Position numbers and translations under genes: made by a program. Shown in pieces: positions 11,030 to 22,507 of a DNA stretch of 64,000 nt. Origin of the DNA: Siderastrea siderea (lineage: Eukaryota; Cnidaria; Anthozoa; Scleractinia; Rhizangiidae); NCBI GenBank assembly GCA_964030785.1, contig OZ034968.1:22227186-22291185 (forward strand), written 5' to 3'. Each line of letters begins with the position of its first letter. Within the stretch, counting starts at the first letter, position 1. The notes beneath the pieces were generated by a model that was not told where the DNA came from, ran no database searches, and worked only from the letters and a program-made list of their open reading frames with translations.

Positions 11030-14000
11030 ATGGCGGACAGCGCGTTGTACTTCTATTTTGTGCGATTTTGTACGTTATTTGCACTTTGTCACGTTTGTTT
11101 CAGTGATAGTACTGTTAAAATTCTCAACGACGAAACTTTTGAGCATTTGACTCAAGCATCAACGGGAGCAACGACAGGGGACTGGTTTATAGTTTTGTGA
11201 GTTTTTGATAAGCCTAGCTTATGCTGTGGAAAAAATCTTGAATTGATTAACTCTTCGTAGCTTAGAGCCATTCATTTCCATAAGAAAAATCAACCATTCA
11301 CCTTAAACTTGTCCAAGCAGACTAAGCTTACATGTTATACCACTGCTACATCAAACGAATACTCTCCATATTTGCTGGTTCATTGAAGGTTCTTGGTTTT
11401 GCTTTTTGGTAGCTCTTTCACTGATAAAGACCCTGAGTGTGCTGAATGCAAGAAAGCTGATGAAGCAATAGCGAAAGCCCAAGAGAAGTAAGTAGTTTTC
11501 ACTTTACAGACTGACTGTATCTTTGAGGTTTATTATGTTTGTTGTATTTCATTTTCACAACAGGAATTTAAATAAGAACCAGTAAATTAAATCATTTTAA
11601 CATGTTGGCTACTTTTTCAGTTGGGAGACCTGAAAATTTTTAATTCAGTTAATTTGCTTATTTTTCAGGTTAGGCCACAAGTTAAATTTTGCTCTTGTTT
11701 TACCTCCAAAGAGTAGATGTAAGTATTAAATAACTCTTATGAACATTATCAATAATAACTTACGTAATTTAATGGAGCTTTTTTCGAATGAGTGTTGTAA
11801 AAAACTAAAACCAAAATTATTACTTTGACCAATCACAAAAGACAGAATCAACATGTATTAGTTTTATTAGTAGTACATAAATTTGTAATAATAATATATA
11901 TCAATTGGTATTAGTTTTATTATATGCAATTTAGTAGGAGGATCCTTCTGTAAAGCACTTTTGAGTGAAGTAGGTATCCTCAATAAAGATTGTTGTTGTT
12001 GTTGTTCTTATTATTATATTGTTGTTATTATTATTATTATTATAATTATTATTATCACTACATGATGAACCAATCAAATTTTTATAATTACTGTCAAGTA
12101 CTTGAAAACAGGTGCAGGCAAGTCAGTCAGTCTGAGTCAGTCAGTCAGTCAGTCAGTCAGTCAGTCAGTCAGTCAGTCAGTCAAACAGTTGGTCCATCAG
12201 TCAGTCTGTCAGTCAGTCAGCCAGCCAGCCAGTCAGTCAGTCAGTCAGTCAGTCAGTCAGTTAGTCAACGAGTTTTAAATAGTTCTTCCTTATGTTTTTG
12301 TCACTTTAACTGTCATGTCAAAGCTGTAGATTAGGGAGGAGGTAAAGTCATAAATGTCTGGCCATTTAAAACTGGAGCCTCTGGGATAGAATTAAGAATT
12401 GAGTGATTTTTGCCACAAGAAAACTCTCCTACTCCCATCTACTTGGGAAAATTTGTGACAGCCTTGCAAATTATTTATATTGATCATGGTCAATTGATCA
12501 TTGGTGATGGTCAATTTTAGATTAAAAATACATTACTAAATTTTATTTTATTGCAATTATTATAGTAATTTAATAATATTTTTATTTCAGTGACAACAAC
12601 ACGATTTGATGTCCATAGATGGCCATATGTTATGCTGTGAGTTTTTTTAAATGAATTTTTATAACAGTATGTATCATGCAACACGTACGTACCTTAATTG
12701 TTTGGTTAAACAAAATTAAATCAAGTTAGTATAGTTGAACGCACTTCAACAGTCTTATTTAGCTTCTTCTGCCGAGTCCATGACTTAAGATCCAGTGTAA
12801 TTCATTCCTTGTTCGACTAGTAACCAAGGCTAAATTTTTACCAAAAAAGTACCAAAAAGTATGTTGTCACCTGAGAAAATTGCATTAAACCCAAATCTCT
12901 CAAACCTTTTTTTTAACATTACTCTTTTTTACAGATCATGCAGTGATAAAAACTTTAATATTAAATAATTACTTGCATTGTCAGAGCATGAAGCAAAGGC
13001 CAGTCCTGATCATTAGGATCCCCCTGGTAGAAATCTTACACAGGATCCTACAGGATGTTGTAGGATGCTGGAATGTCCTGCAGTATCTTGTACCTATATG
13101 CTGATCGTAGCAGCATGTAGGACTCGTGTCACAACAAACCTAATAAAATAATATATAATCTCACTTGCCGCGAGTCTCTCAGTAACTCAGTGGTTAAAGT
13201 GCCTGACCAGTGTACAGGAGGTCATGGGTTTGATTCCCATCGGGGACTCAGATTATTTCTATGTCGCATGCTCATGACAATTGGAATATTCAGTCCATCT
13301 TTCTTAATCCTTACCTTGATTTACAAGATCCTAAGGTCTTACAAATCAGCATCCTGTACGTCTGCACATGTTCACAAGATACTATTTAAGATCCTATACA
13401 ATTCTAAAGGATCTTGATAAGGATGTTATCAAGATCCTATGAGATACTATTGGGATCTACAAGGGGCAGTTGTGACATTTAATCTGTAATTCTCTGTTGC
13501 ATTATTTTCAGGCAAAATAGTAAGAGTCTGCATTTGTTAGACTGTTCCCAGCTTGCACTAGTTAGTAATATAATAGTATAAAACTACTGTACAATGATGA
13601 GATTGAAATTTTAAAGAAACTAAAAGCTGGTATCAAAACTTATTTGAAATCAAATAACAGAAGAGAAATACATGTACTTCCTCCTTGACAAGTATAGTGG
13701 CAAAGTGACTTGTGTGACAGTCATTAACAATAATCAGAAACTCGTAAGGAGTTGAAATGTGTAACTCGTGTTCAATGCTCGTGAATATTCATTTTTCAAA
13801 CTACCGTATTTGGAAACCCCTTGCTCCAGTCTACGATGCTGCAGTTCATTTTGCTTCCATTGAAAATTGAACTTATAAGCGACACAAATGCGCAGTTGAT
13901 TCAGAGGCCGCGGACGGAATGAACAACAATGAATCAAACATTCAACTTATTTTGCATTACAATCTCTTATTATTTGAACATTTGGAGCTGCTTGAACTCA

Positions 14001-16873
14001 CAGCTACATCAACTGCAGGTAAAACGATGTTATTTTGTGTAGTAAGCTTATAAAGCCAAAAAAATGCCGTCCTTTCTTGTTCAGTTAATCATTTTGCTTG
14101 ATTTTGGTAGCGAACAACCAAAAATGTGTGGCACGTGACACTTAAATATTATTAAATGGTTCTCTTCAATTGTACTGTGTTAAATATTTTTGTATCATGT
14201 CTTGATATTTTGGTCTCAAAATTTTTCCATGTAAAATCTACCTTTTGTGAACATTTCTTGATAGTGCCGCAATGAAAGAAGTCGTAAACACAATGCTATC
14301 TAGACTAAATTGGTTTGATTTCGCAGTCTGATCTACTTCTAAGTTACCCCAGCGGTTCGCTCGATGTTGTTTCAATTACCAATTTTGTTGCCTGAAAAAT
14401 TTCCTGCTCAGTCCTCAAAACCAGTATTTCTTTTCACTTTGTCGTTCCAATGTTTGAAAGCTTTGTCGGCTTATTTTCCTCCTGTTTGTCAGCCATTCTT
14501 TGAGCAAGTGGGCAAACTTGGTGTGAACTTACGTCACGTTGTTCATGAAATTGATTGGTCAGGTCTCTTTCTCCTCATGTTCCAAATATGGCTTACTGTA
14601 ATTTGCGAAACGAAACGGAACGAAACGAAATGAAAATCTGTATTTTGCGAAATCTGTAATTTGCGAAATGAAAATCTGTAATTTGCGAAATGAAAATCTG
14701 TATTTTGCGAAATGAAAATCTGTAAATTTGCGAAGGAAGTAGGAGCAGAGGGGCCATGATGACACATTTTGCCAGCCGCAATTTGCACGTGGAGTAAAGC
14801 AGCAAGAAGGAAATATGATCTAGTTGTGCAATATGACCTTTGGCCTTTGCTATTTATATCCAGTGCAGGGAAATCTGAGAAACGCGCTGAAATTGCTTCA
14901 AAATGGGGCTAAGCAGCGAGTGTACAATAAAGAAAACAAACCAAACCTTGTTTGCACTTGAGACATGTGAAATTTTTCCTGTAACCAGAAACGTCAGTTA
15001 CCGGTATACCAACATTTTGTGACGCGTGTTTTTCTTTCCATTATAATTCCTGGTTAATGGGTCAGGTCCAAGTGTCTACAAAAGTGTTGCCGCGAAATGT
15101 TTTAATTACCCTTTTCTGCTTTTTTCCAATATATATTTTTTTATTTTGGAAACAGGTGTTTCTTAAAAATGAATCGCTGTTTTCCTTTTCTCCCGATCCA
15201 TCTCGTACTAAGTAGCAGGAAGTCACATTGGTTGCTCTTAGTTGTCCGGGTCTTAGCTCTCCGGGTCTTTATTAGGTCTTAGTTTTCCGGAGGTGACACC
15301 CCAAGAAAACACTGGGCAGGTAATCGAAATAGAGCAAAGCACAGGCCACTGCGGTGTTTAATTCCGCTTTTACCAAGCGGTAAAACGCAGTTAATGGAAC
15401 GTGACGCCCTAGGGGTGGTAGGTCAGGCAGGCTTTGCCAAAAACAAATAGCAATGAAGGCTTTATTCATAAATGAATACTCCCTATTCATGTAGCTAGAA
15501 TAAAAGTCTTTCATGTCTAAAATCATGACCGATACCTTGTTTTTCATAGTCTAGAAATGTATCTTAGCCTTGTTCGCATTGGTTCTTATTTTGTTAGCTC
15601 TATTCATCGCTAGTAGTTTGCCACGTTGTGTCTACTTTGCTTATAGTACAACTTTATCTATTGGCCGAACTCTGAGACACTGTCTTGCTATATAAGCAGC
15701 AGAACATTATCCAAGTGCATTACCTTGGCAGTCTTGCACGAAAGCAACATTTGTAACAATTTCATTTACCCACCCTCCCTCCCTTTGGAGAAGGGTCATT
15801 TTGTTGTTTTTGCTCATTAAACTGGGGTCGCTCCTTGTGGTTCGGTTAAGTCTGCGTTGCGACTTCCCCCAAGCTTTTGACATTGCTTGTGTCTTGCCAT
15901 TTTATACCTTTGCCTTAATCTTGTCCGATCCAGCCCGTGAGGCGCTGGGGAGATAAGAAAGGCTCTGCCAATACTTTTGTCCTAACCCCCACGGTGTGGG
16001 GGGGATACGTGAGGCTTTACTTGGTGCGCATAACTCGAAGTCGCTAATAACCTGCCACAGGGCTGCCTCCCCCTATTACGCCATACTGTTGTTGTTTATT
16101 TTGCCGTGTCACGGTCACGGGTTGCGTTACATCCTTGTATCATTGTTAAATTATAGTATACAGAACAGTGACATTAAAGATTGTAAAAAGCAGGCTTTGT
16201 TGATGGATGAGATCGAAAGTGCTCACTGAAAGTGATAATAATTTTGCAAGGTTTTACATAAAAATGTAACGCATGTTGGAGTTTAAATTATCAGAAAACC
16301 AACTCATCGAACTGCTGGTGGCTCATTTTGCAAAATACAGATTTTTCATTTCGCAAATTACAGATTTTCATTTCGTGAAATACAGATTTTCATTTCGCAA
16401 ATTACAGATTTTCATTTCGCAAATTACAGATTTTGCAAAATACACATTTTCATTTCGTTTTGTTCCGTTTCATTTCGTTTCGCAAATTACAGTAAGCCCC
16501 AAATGTGGTACTTTCAAAAATGAATAATTACAAGCATCAGTCAAAACCTACATATACGAATTACACGTTTCAAGTCCTTATGAGTTGCTGCAATAATTAA
16601 ATTGTACATAAACTTTATTTTGCTTCAGGCTTAAGCAGGGCAAGCAGTACATTTATTCAGAAGGAAGGATGGATGAAGAATCTTTCATCAAATTTATAGA
16701 AGAAGGTTATAAACTGGCAGCTTCTCACCCAATACCACCTCCTGTGAGCAAGTTGTGAGTATACAAAATTGAATATACGTTGAGTTATCAATGCTAAGAC
16801 ATCCTACACTAACATGGCAAATGCCAGTTCCCTTGTTTTCTGCAGACATGGTTACAGTATAATGTCTGGGCCA

Positions 16874-16941
<68 letters not shown>

Positions 16942-19900
16942 AATAAATGTGAATGTAACAACACAAGGGCAGAAACATCTTGGAGCTGCGATAGGCTCAC
17001 GAGAATATGTGGAGGAATATGTGAGTGATAAGGTGTCCAACTGGATCAGTGAAGTAACGAGATTAGCCAAGTTTGCTGCGGTTCAGCCCCAAGCGTGCTA
17101 TGTAGCATACACGTTTGGCCTAAAACATCGATGGACGTATTTCATCAGAACCATTCCAGATATTCAAGATCTGCTTGAGCCGTTAGAGAACGCTATATCA
17201 CGTATACTTATCCCTGCTCTTACAGATCGGCAGTGTAGCCAGTTGGACAGGGAAATACTATCGTTACCAGTACGCTTGGGAGGACTGGGTCTGGGGAACC
17301 CGTGTGACGATGCACAGCGTGAGTACGTGTCATCAGTCAAAGTAACCACGCCTCTCGTTGCACAGATTGTGTCCCAGGCACATCAGTTGCCAGATCCCTC
17401 CCTGATAACATCAGCACAGCAAGAGGTAAGAGAAAAGAGAGCAAAGGATAATGAAAACAAGGCCAATGGAATAAAGGAGGTCGCATCTCAGAAGACTCAA
17501 CGCACACTAGAATTGGCTGCCGAAAAAGGATCGTCCGCGTGGCTAACAGTACTGCCTCTTAAAGAGTTAGGATTTAATCTTAACAAAAGGCAATTTAAGG
17601 ACGGAGTCAAACTACGCTATGACTGGCCAATCGACGATATTCCATCCAGCTGTGTGTGCGGGGAACTGTTTGATGTTGACCACGCCATGATATGTAAGAG
17701 AGGGGGGTTTGTCATTCAGAGGCATAATGAACTGAGGGATCTGGAAGCGGAGTTGATAAATTTGGTTTGTAACGATGTCGTTACTGAACCAGTGCTGCAA
17801 GATGTATCAGGTGAGCAGTTGACAAGAGGGTCAAACACAGCGAGAGATGCCAGACTGGATATACATGCACGCGGATTTTGGGAGCCTCAGCAATCAGCCT
17901 TTTTCGACGTCAGGGTCTGTCACCCAAATGCTGAAAGCTATAGGGACCTGGAACCGCAACAAATTTATCGGATACATGAAAACGAGAAGAAGCGGCAGTA
18001 CGCAAGCAGAGTTGTTGATATTGAGCAAGGAACTTTCACACCGCTGGTATTTACAACCACGGGTGGAATGGGGAAAGAATGCCGGATGTTTCATAGCCGC
18101 CTAGCCAAGCTAATCGCTATCAAGAAAGGAGAAGATTACGCCAAGACAATCTCCTGGATTCGTGCAAGAACTTCCTTTGCTCTTTTGAGATCAGCGCTAA
18201 TCTGCCTTCGTGGATCACGAACAGTTAAGAGGGTCTCATGGGACTTAAAGAACTCTGACATTGAAATTGAAGCAACCGAGGGAGCCATTAGATAGGGACT
18301 TTTGATTGATTTTATTATTTATTCCGAGTTTCACGAATGAGCGCCACTAGGATATATATACTTTTAACTATTGGAATATTTTATTACCTTTTCATAAATC
18401 ATTAGTATTTTTAACCTATTGATTGATTTGTAATGCAGATTATCATTACTATCAACAATAAGAAGAAGAATTAAGAATTAAGAAAAGAATTTTACTTCTT
18501 AAAAATTTTTTTTTTAAACTAATAATTTGATTGTAATTTCTTAGCATCTTATTCTTATCTGTCCATTGTATTTTCACTATGACTATCAATAAAGGATTAT
18601 TATAATTTAAAAAAAAAAAAAAATTATTATTATTATTATTATTATATTATTATTGTTATTATTTTATTTCATTTTATTTGATAGGACATTGAGAAAATAC
18701 ATAGACTAGCCAAGAAAGAGAAGGAGCAACCCAAAATTTGTACTATCTTATCAATTTATACTTGAGTGTTATATATGGGAAGGGGATTGTAAGGTTAAGG
18801 AATACACTGTACATGTAAGTATTCCCTCCCTCTAAATCCCTTTTTTGACCATATAATATACCACAAGACTTGAAGTAAACTAAGGGTAAAGACTATTTGA
18901 GTAAAAGTAAGGGTCATCTATGATCAAGTGAGATGCTTGAAATAACATGTTTGACAGTGTAATCAAATTCAGTGGAGCTCTTGCTCAAGTGAAGAACCAT
19001 ACTCATGAAATGGGTAAGTCTATGCAAGTTGTTTTGAATGCCGAAGCAACATAAACGTAAGTGTATTAGCACAATGAGATAGAAAATCTTTGATATTTTT
19101 TGTTGTGTTTGCACTGATTATGACTAGTGAGAACCAAGATTAAGTTGGAATGTAAAGTAGACTCTTGTATTATTTTTCATTAAATGCTAAGTAATTGATA
19201 AATTGATTAATTAATAACTTAATTAATCAACTAATTGATTAAAAATAAATAGAAGCATTATTAGATTGTTAGTAGTCTATTAGTGAGATTCTTCTTTCAT
19301 TAAAAGTGGTTTTGTTTTTCAACTTAATTCAGTGATATCTTCATTGAGATGCTCATGAATGATGCAAAGGTACAGACAGATTTTTATTGCTACATTTAGT
19401 TTGTATAAATGCTATACACTTATGTTTGCATTTTTATTGCTTTTCTTGGGGAGTTTAATTTGCTGAATCTATTTTATCAAACAATGCATATTGGAAGAAA
19501 CTTGCTGTCCAAGTTTAAAATGTTTTTTTTTGTTGCAAGTGTTCCTAAAAGGGTTCTATATGGTTTTCTGCGCAGCAGTTTCAAAGTAACTGTAGTAAGG
19601 GTTTCCTGCTCCTAAGGCTTGCTAAGGATCATTCTAAAAATGCTTTTAAGAGCTTTTGTAAGATAAAAAACACTTGCAAATCCCACTTGCCCCCAACAAC
19701 AGTGAGCATGCACTTTATTTTCCATACAAATTGTTGTTTTACCACTTAGACAAAAGACCAACATGCCATTAGATTCATCAACAATATAATCCTTTATCAA
19801 GGAATGTTAATGATTATGATTTTTCCTTTACAAACAGCATATTATGCAGCTGAGGAAATATGCAGCACTTGTGATCTTCTTTTCTGGAACTCTCTTTGGT

Positions 19901-20050
19901 TTGTTGTTGACACCTGTAATCAAACTCCTTCTCGACTGTCTTGTCAACTCTTTCCAGCAAGAACCTGATTCGGAGCAGGGTTATGAAGACGAAGGGATAG
20001 GCAGAGATGAGGTGGATGAAGATGACGAGGAAGAAAAGAAGGAGAGATAA
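11030..20050 (+). CDS. ER type I membrane protein with thioredoxin-like domain (TMX/TXNDC-like), 7 exons
   Basis: Likely a redox or chaperone protein of the ER membrane. Exons: 11030-11196, 11413-11487, 11669-11718, 12591-12636, 16629-16754, 19333-19369, 19838-20050. They total 714 nt in frame, 237 aa. Residues 1 to about 25 are a signal peptide. CAEC (65-68) is a CxxC redox motif and RWPYVML (107-113) supplies the cis-proline strand of a thioredoxin fold. [20 protein letters not shown] (176-195) is a single membrane segment. An acidic tail ([10 protein letters not shown]) ends in KKER, a KKxx ER-retrieval signal. Human TMX proteins share this layout, but I cannot assign a specific ortholog. 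Intron 4 holds a nested transposon pair and intron 5 a truncated LINE. The last two exons are duplicated downstream at 21483-22507. Confidence 0.85.
11940..12060 (+). repeat. LINE-like 3' tail with AATAAA, (TTG)n and AT-rich triplets
   Basis: 'cctcaataaagattg' runs straight into (ttg)5 and then ATT-rich triplets. The same tail signature (caaataaagcttgttg...) closes the minus-strand LINE at 43.6 kb, so this is probably a short 5'-truncated LINE end. In intron 3 of the thioredoxin gene. Confidence 0.5.
12118..12262 (+). repeat. (CAGT)n tetranucleotide microsatellite
   Basis: About 145 bp of CAGT units with a few substitutions (ccag, acag). The 114-residue ORF across it is an artefact of repeat translation (SQSVSQSV...). 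Confidence 0.9.
13010..13450 (+). repeat. 'aggatcctac' degenerate repeats around a tRNA-like insert
   Basis: From 13015 to 13130 and again from 13325 to 13450 there are degenerate, partly palindromic copies of aggatcctacaggat / aagatcctat. The tRNA-like sequence at 13172-13249 sits between the two blocks. Confidence 0.5.
13172..13249 (+). tRNA. tRNA-like sequence, probably a SINE head rather than a working tRNA
   Basis: GAGTCTC at the 5' end pairs with GGGACTC at the 3' end (7 bp, one G-U). A T-arm ATGGG-TTTGATT-CCCAT is intact and a D-arm-like AGTAACTCAGTGGTTAAAG is present. The anticodon arm (CCTG...CAGG) has an oversized loop, so no confident anticodon can be read. TTTGATT instead of TTCGAAT also argues for a decayed copy. 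Similar tRNA-like heads occur at 20676 and, on the other strand, at 35468. Confidence 0.45.
13735..16590. mobile_element. TIR transposon, same family as 6827-7983, split by a nested element
   Basis: Starts cagaaactcgtaaggagttg and ends with 'caagtccttatgagttgctg'. Perfect 7-bp duplication CAATAAT at 13728-13734 and 16591-16597. Compared with 6827-7983 it lies in reverse orientation: 'gtatttggaaacccc' follows the left TIR here and precedes the right TIR there. Its right TIR is interrupted at CCAAATAT by the element 14590-16498. Located in intron 4 of the thioredoxin gene. Confidence 0.85.
14590..16498. mobile_element. Nested TIR element (1,909 bp) with minisatellite arms and 8-bp target duplication
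   Basis: Ends are GGCTTACTGTAATTTGCGAAACG and its inverse. Flanks CCAAATAT (14582-14589) and CCAAATGT (16499-16506) are an 8-bp duplication, as in hAT elements, and removing one copy restores the outer TIR motif CCAAATATGGTAC. Each arm is an array of an about 20-bp unit, gaaatgaaaatctgtatttt / tgcg, about six units per side and inverted between sides. The 1.5-kb core shows no transposase. ORFs running into the arms ([11 protein letters not shown]...) are repeat translations. Confidence 0.85.
16874..16940 (+). repeat. (ATT)n microsatellite, left side of the LINE insertion
   Basis: About 22 ATT units at 16874-16940. A matching but interrupted ATT tract resumes at about 18622-18662, after the LINE fragment. 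Confidence 0.9.
16945..18621 (+). mobile_element. 5'-truncated LINE with zinc knuckle and restriction-like endonuclease (R2/R4-group type)
   Basis: An open frame to the stop at 18295 encodes the C-terminal part of a non-LTR retrotransposon protein; the RT core is absent. Visible in order: [13 protein letters not shown]; a zinc-knuckle-like [22 protein letters not shown]; then [10 protein letters not shown]...AFFDVRV, which fits the D...D core of the PD-(D/E)xK endonuclease of RLE-type LINEs, followed by a K-rich helix (HENEKKRQY). A 3' UTR has AATAAA near 18588 and an A tail at about 18609-18621. Both sides are (ATT)n. The start at 16814 lies outside the element and reads through the microsatellite as poly-Leu, so it is not the true start. 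Confidence 0.75.
18622..18662 (+). repeat. ATT-rich tract to the right of the LINE
   Basis: ATT repeated with interruptions, the right-hand remainder of the microsatellite into which the LINE went, or its own tail extension. Confidence 0.7.
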
Positions 20051-20675
20051 AATGTTCATAAAAGATTGGCAATGTACTTAAAGCTGTTATGTCCTTCACT
20101 GTGGAATGATAGTGATACGGTGATACGTAGGAAATAGTGGTCACTCAGTGGGCATGGAAGTGCTGTTTCACGCTTTTTGGTGAATTTAGATCTTGGTCAA
20201 GCTCACCGCAAAACAAACAAGCAGCCAGACTAAGATTTATTCCTTTTTGTTTTTAAGTTCAAAGTAATATATTAAATAAACAACAGAAGGATTTACCTTT
20301 GGCAGATTAGCCTGGAGAAGTACCTGCTTGAAAAACAGAGTTTACACTTTACACATGGTCTTACCAAAGCCTCAACATGTTTGAAAGTGGTTTAATTTTA
20401 ATAAACGTACTAGTTTAAAATTTGGTTGTTACACATTGTTGTTAGTGTTCAATTGTAAAGCACTTTGTTTCCCAGTTCTTAACCAAGGGTGGCTGTTTTG
20501 CCAGTTGAGCCCTTGGTGTCACCCTTATAGTCTCAAAATCAACGTGTATATTTTCCTCTCTAGCCCTGATATATTTATTAATCATGGTGCAAGTTGATAG
20601 AATTTGTTTGAAAATCAAGACCCTCTATCTTTGATGATCTGATTTCCACCATTTTCATGATCTTTGTGTTTCATC

Positions 20676-20965
20676 GTGGGGGCGCGGTGGTGTAGTGATT
20701 AGCGCGTTGGACTTCAGATCTGAAGGTTGGTGGTTTTATGCCCAGTCCCTGCCAACCTGTTGTTTCCTTAGACAAGAAACTTTACCCCAATTTGTCTCTC
20801 TCCACCCAGGTGTATAAAATGGATACCGGCAATATACTGCTGGAGGTGACCCTGCGATGGACTAGCATCCCACCCAGGAGGGAGTAGCAATACTCTCAGT
20901 TGTTTCATGCTAGGGAACCTGGGTTAAGCTTGTGTGGGCCTCCTTGGCTCATGAGTGACTTAACC
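20676..20965 (+). mobile_element. tRNA-derived SINE with 12-bp target duplication
   Basis: A pol III A box (TGGTGTAGTGATTAGCGCG) and a decayed B box (GGTGGTTTTATGCC) sit in the first 75 bp, followed by a body 'cctgcgatggactagcatcc caccc'. Flanks TTGTGTTTCATC (20664-20675) and TTGTGTTTCATC (20966-20977) are a perfect 12-bp duplication. It lies between the two copies of the terminal exons of the thioredoxin gene. Confidence 0.85.
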
Positions 20966-21482
20966 TTGTGTTTCATCATGCAGTTATTTTGTAAGGAGAA
21001 GTCAGATAATGGTCACTTTTGGGGCCTAAAGGGTTGAGAGTTGGTGGTTAATTACACTGAGAATTAATTAATCAATTAAAATTTTAAAGGTTCAGGCTAC
21101 TTTACATTCCAACTTTAGTGTAGCATAATTAATTATTGATTTTTGAACTAATTATACATGTTGTTAACTATTTAACTAGAGTAGTTGATTCTTAATTGCT
21201 TTGGTTTTGGCAGTGTCCAGAGTGCAATTCAGGGAGTAACTGTGGTTGCTCCACAACAAAAAGTCCAATCACCACGTGATTATAGCAGTAACAAAATTGA
21301 AGATAAGAAAGTCTATGTGGAGCTTTATTTTCAACTCAGAACGTCGTCATGCAGAACAGGTGCCCAATTACAGCAAGGCAACTACAAAAGCGAAAAAAAT
21401 TCAAAATTTTGTATATCATCTAGAAGTAAGATTTTTTTTCATGTTATTAAAAGGGGTTGTGTGTTTTTTAAACTCAATATAG

Positions 21483-22507
21483 TGATATCTTCATTGAGGA
21501 ACTCATGGATGATGTCAAGGTACGGACCGGTTTGCTTTGTTTGCTTTCTTCATGTATATACTCGTGTTACTGTGCGGCTAATGAGACCGTAGACGCCGAA
21601 AATACCGTAAAGTTCCGAAAAACCGACCTGCTTTAGCACCTTTTTTTTATCGCTTCTTGGATAAGTGGGGTCGTTACTTTCGAGTTTACTAACAACCGTC
21701 AGGTATCGCTACTTTTTATCGCTACTTTTGGGGGAGGGGGTGGGTTCTTAGGTTGGAAACTTTACGGTATGTCTGGAATACCGCAGATTAAACGGGCGTC
21801 CATCCGTCGCGGAACGGCGGGAACTTGAATCTTATTGGTCGCAACACCAACAGTCAGCATTACAGCAGGTGATTACAGGAGTCTTTTTCGCGTCCAAGGT
21901 CTTACTAGTCGCACTTTCGCATTTTCATAAAATAGTGGAGAGAATCTGGCTTTTCAGCGTTTCTGAAAGATCTCCACAATATTTGTGTCGTTGTTATTTC
22001 CAAAGGCCAAATGATGTTTTTTTAAGGCTCTCCGAGATTTTCTAGTTATTCGAAATTTTTTTCTCAACCTGATAAGGGTTGCCATTTCCAGGCCTTTCCA
22101 ACAAACTCCATGCCCATGGCTGTAGATTTTTAGCCTGCATAAACGTCCATTTTTTTGCCTGTTGTTTTATTTCTGAGACATAAAAGGCTTTGTATCATCC
22201 GAGTTTTAAAAGTTTCTGCATGTTTGTTTGTCAGGGTGAATGTGAATTTTTTTTTACTCATTTACTTATTCACAATTTTTTTTTTTGTCATCAGCATATA
22301 ATTCATTTAAGGAAAAATGCAGCGGTTGCGATCTTCGTTGCGGGAATTCTGTTTGGTTTGTTGTTGACACCTGTGATCAGATTGTTTGCTGAGTGTCTTG
22401 TCAACTCTTTCCTGCAAGAACCTGACACAGAACAGGGCTTCGAAGATGAAGGGATAGGCAAAGATGAGGTGGACGAAGATGATGAGGAAGAAAAGAAAGA
22501 GAGATAA
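21483..22507 (+). CDS. Duplicated alternative terminal exons of the thioredoxin-domain gene
   Basis: Exon 6' (21483-21519, 37 nt) and exon 7' (22295-22507, 213 nt) have exactly the lengths and phases of exons 6 and 7 (19333-19369, 19838-20050), with their own acceptors (tatag, catcag) and donor (GTACGG versus GTACAG). Exon 7' codes for a membrane segment ([19 protein letters not shown]), the same acidic tail and KKER. By my alignment exon 7' differs from exon 7 at 16 of 70 residues, mostly conservative and mostly in or near the membrane segment; the tail is almost unchanged. No second copy of the thioredoxin exons precedes it. So it is either an alternative 3' end of one gene or the remnant of a duplicated gene. 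Intact frame and splice sites favour use. Confidence 0.75.

Noticed and set aside
11990..12334. 114-residue ORF
   Set aside because: Translation of ATT and CAGT repeats.
13172..13249. Functional tRNA gene
   Set aside because: The T-arm and acceptor stem look good, but the anticodon arm has an oversized loop and a terminator T run is absent right after it. Kept as tRNA-like.
14543..14805. Three overlapping minus-strand ORFs with FRKLQ repeats
   Set aside because: They read the minisatellite arm of the nested transposon in three frames.
16814..18295. 493-residue ORF as one host gene
   Set aside because: The first part is outside the LINE and the poly-Leu stretch is translated (ATT)n. Only the part after about 16945 is LINE protein.
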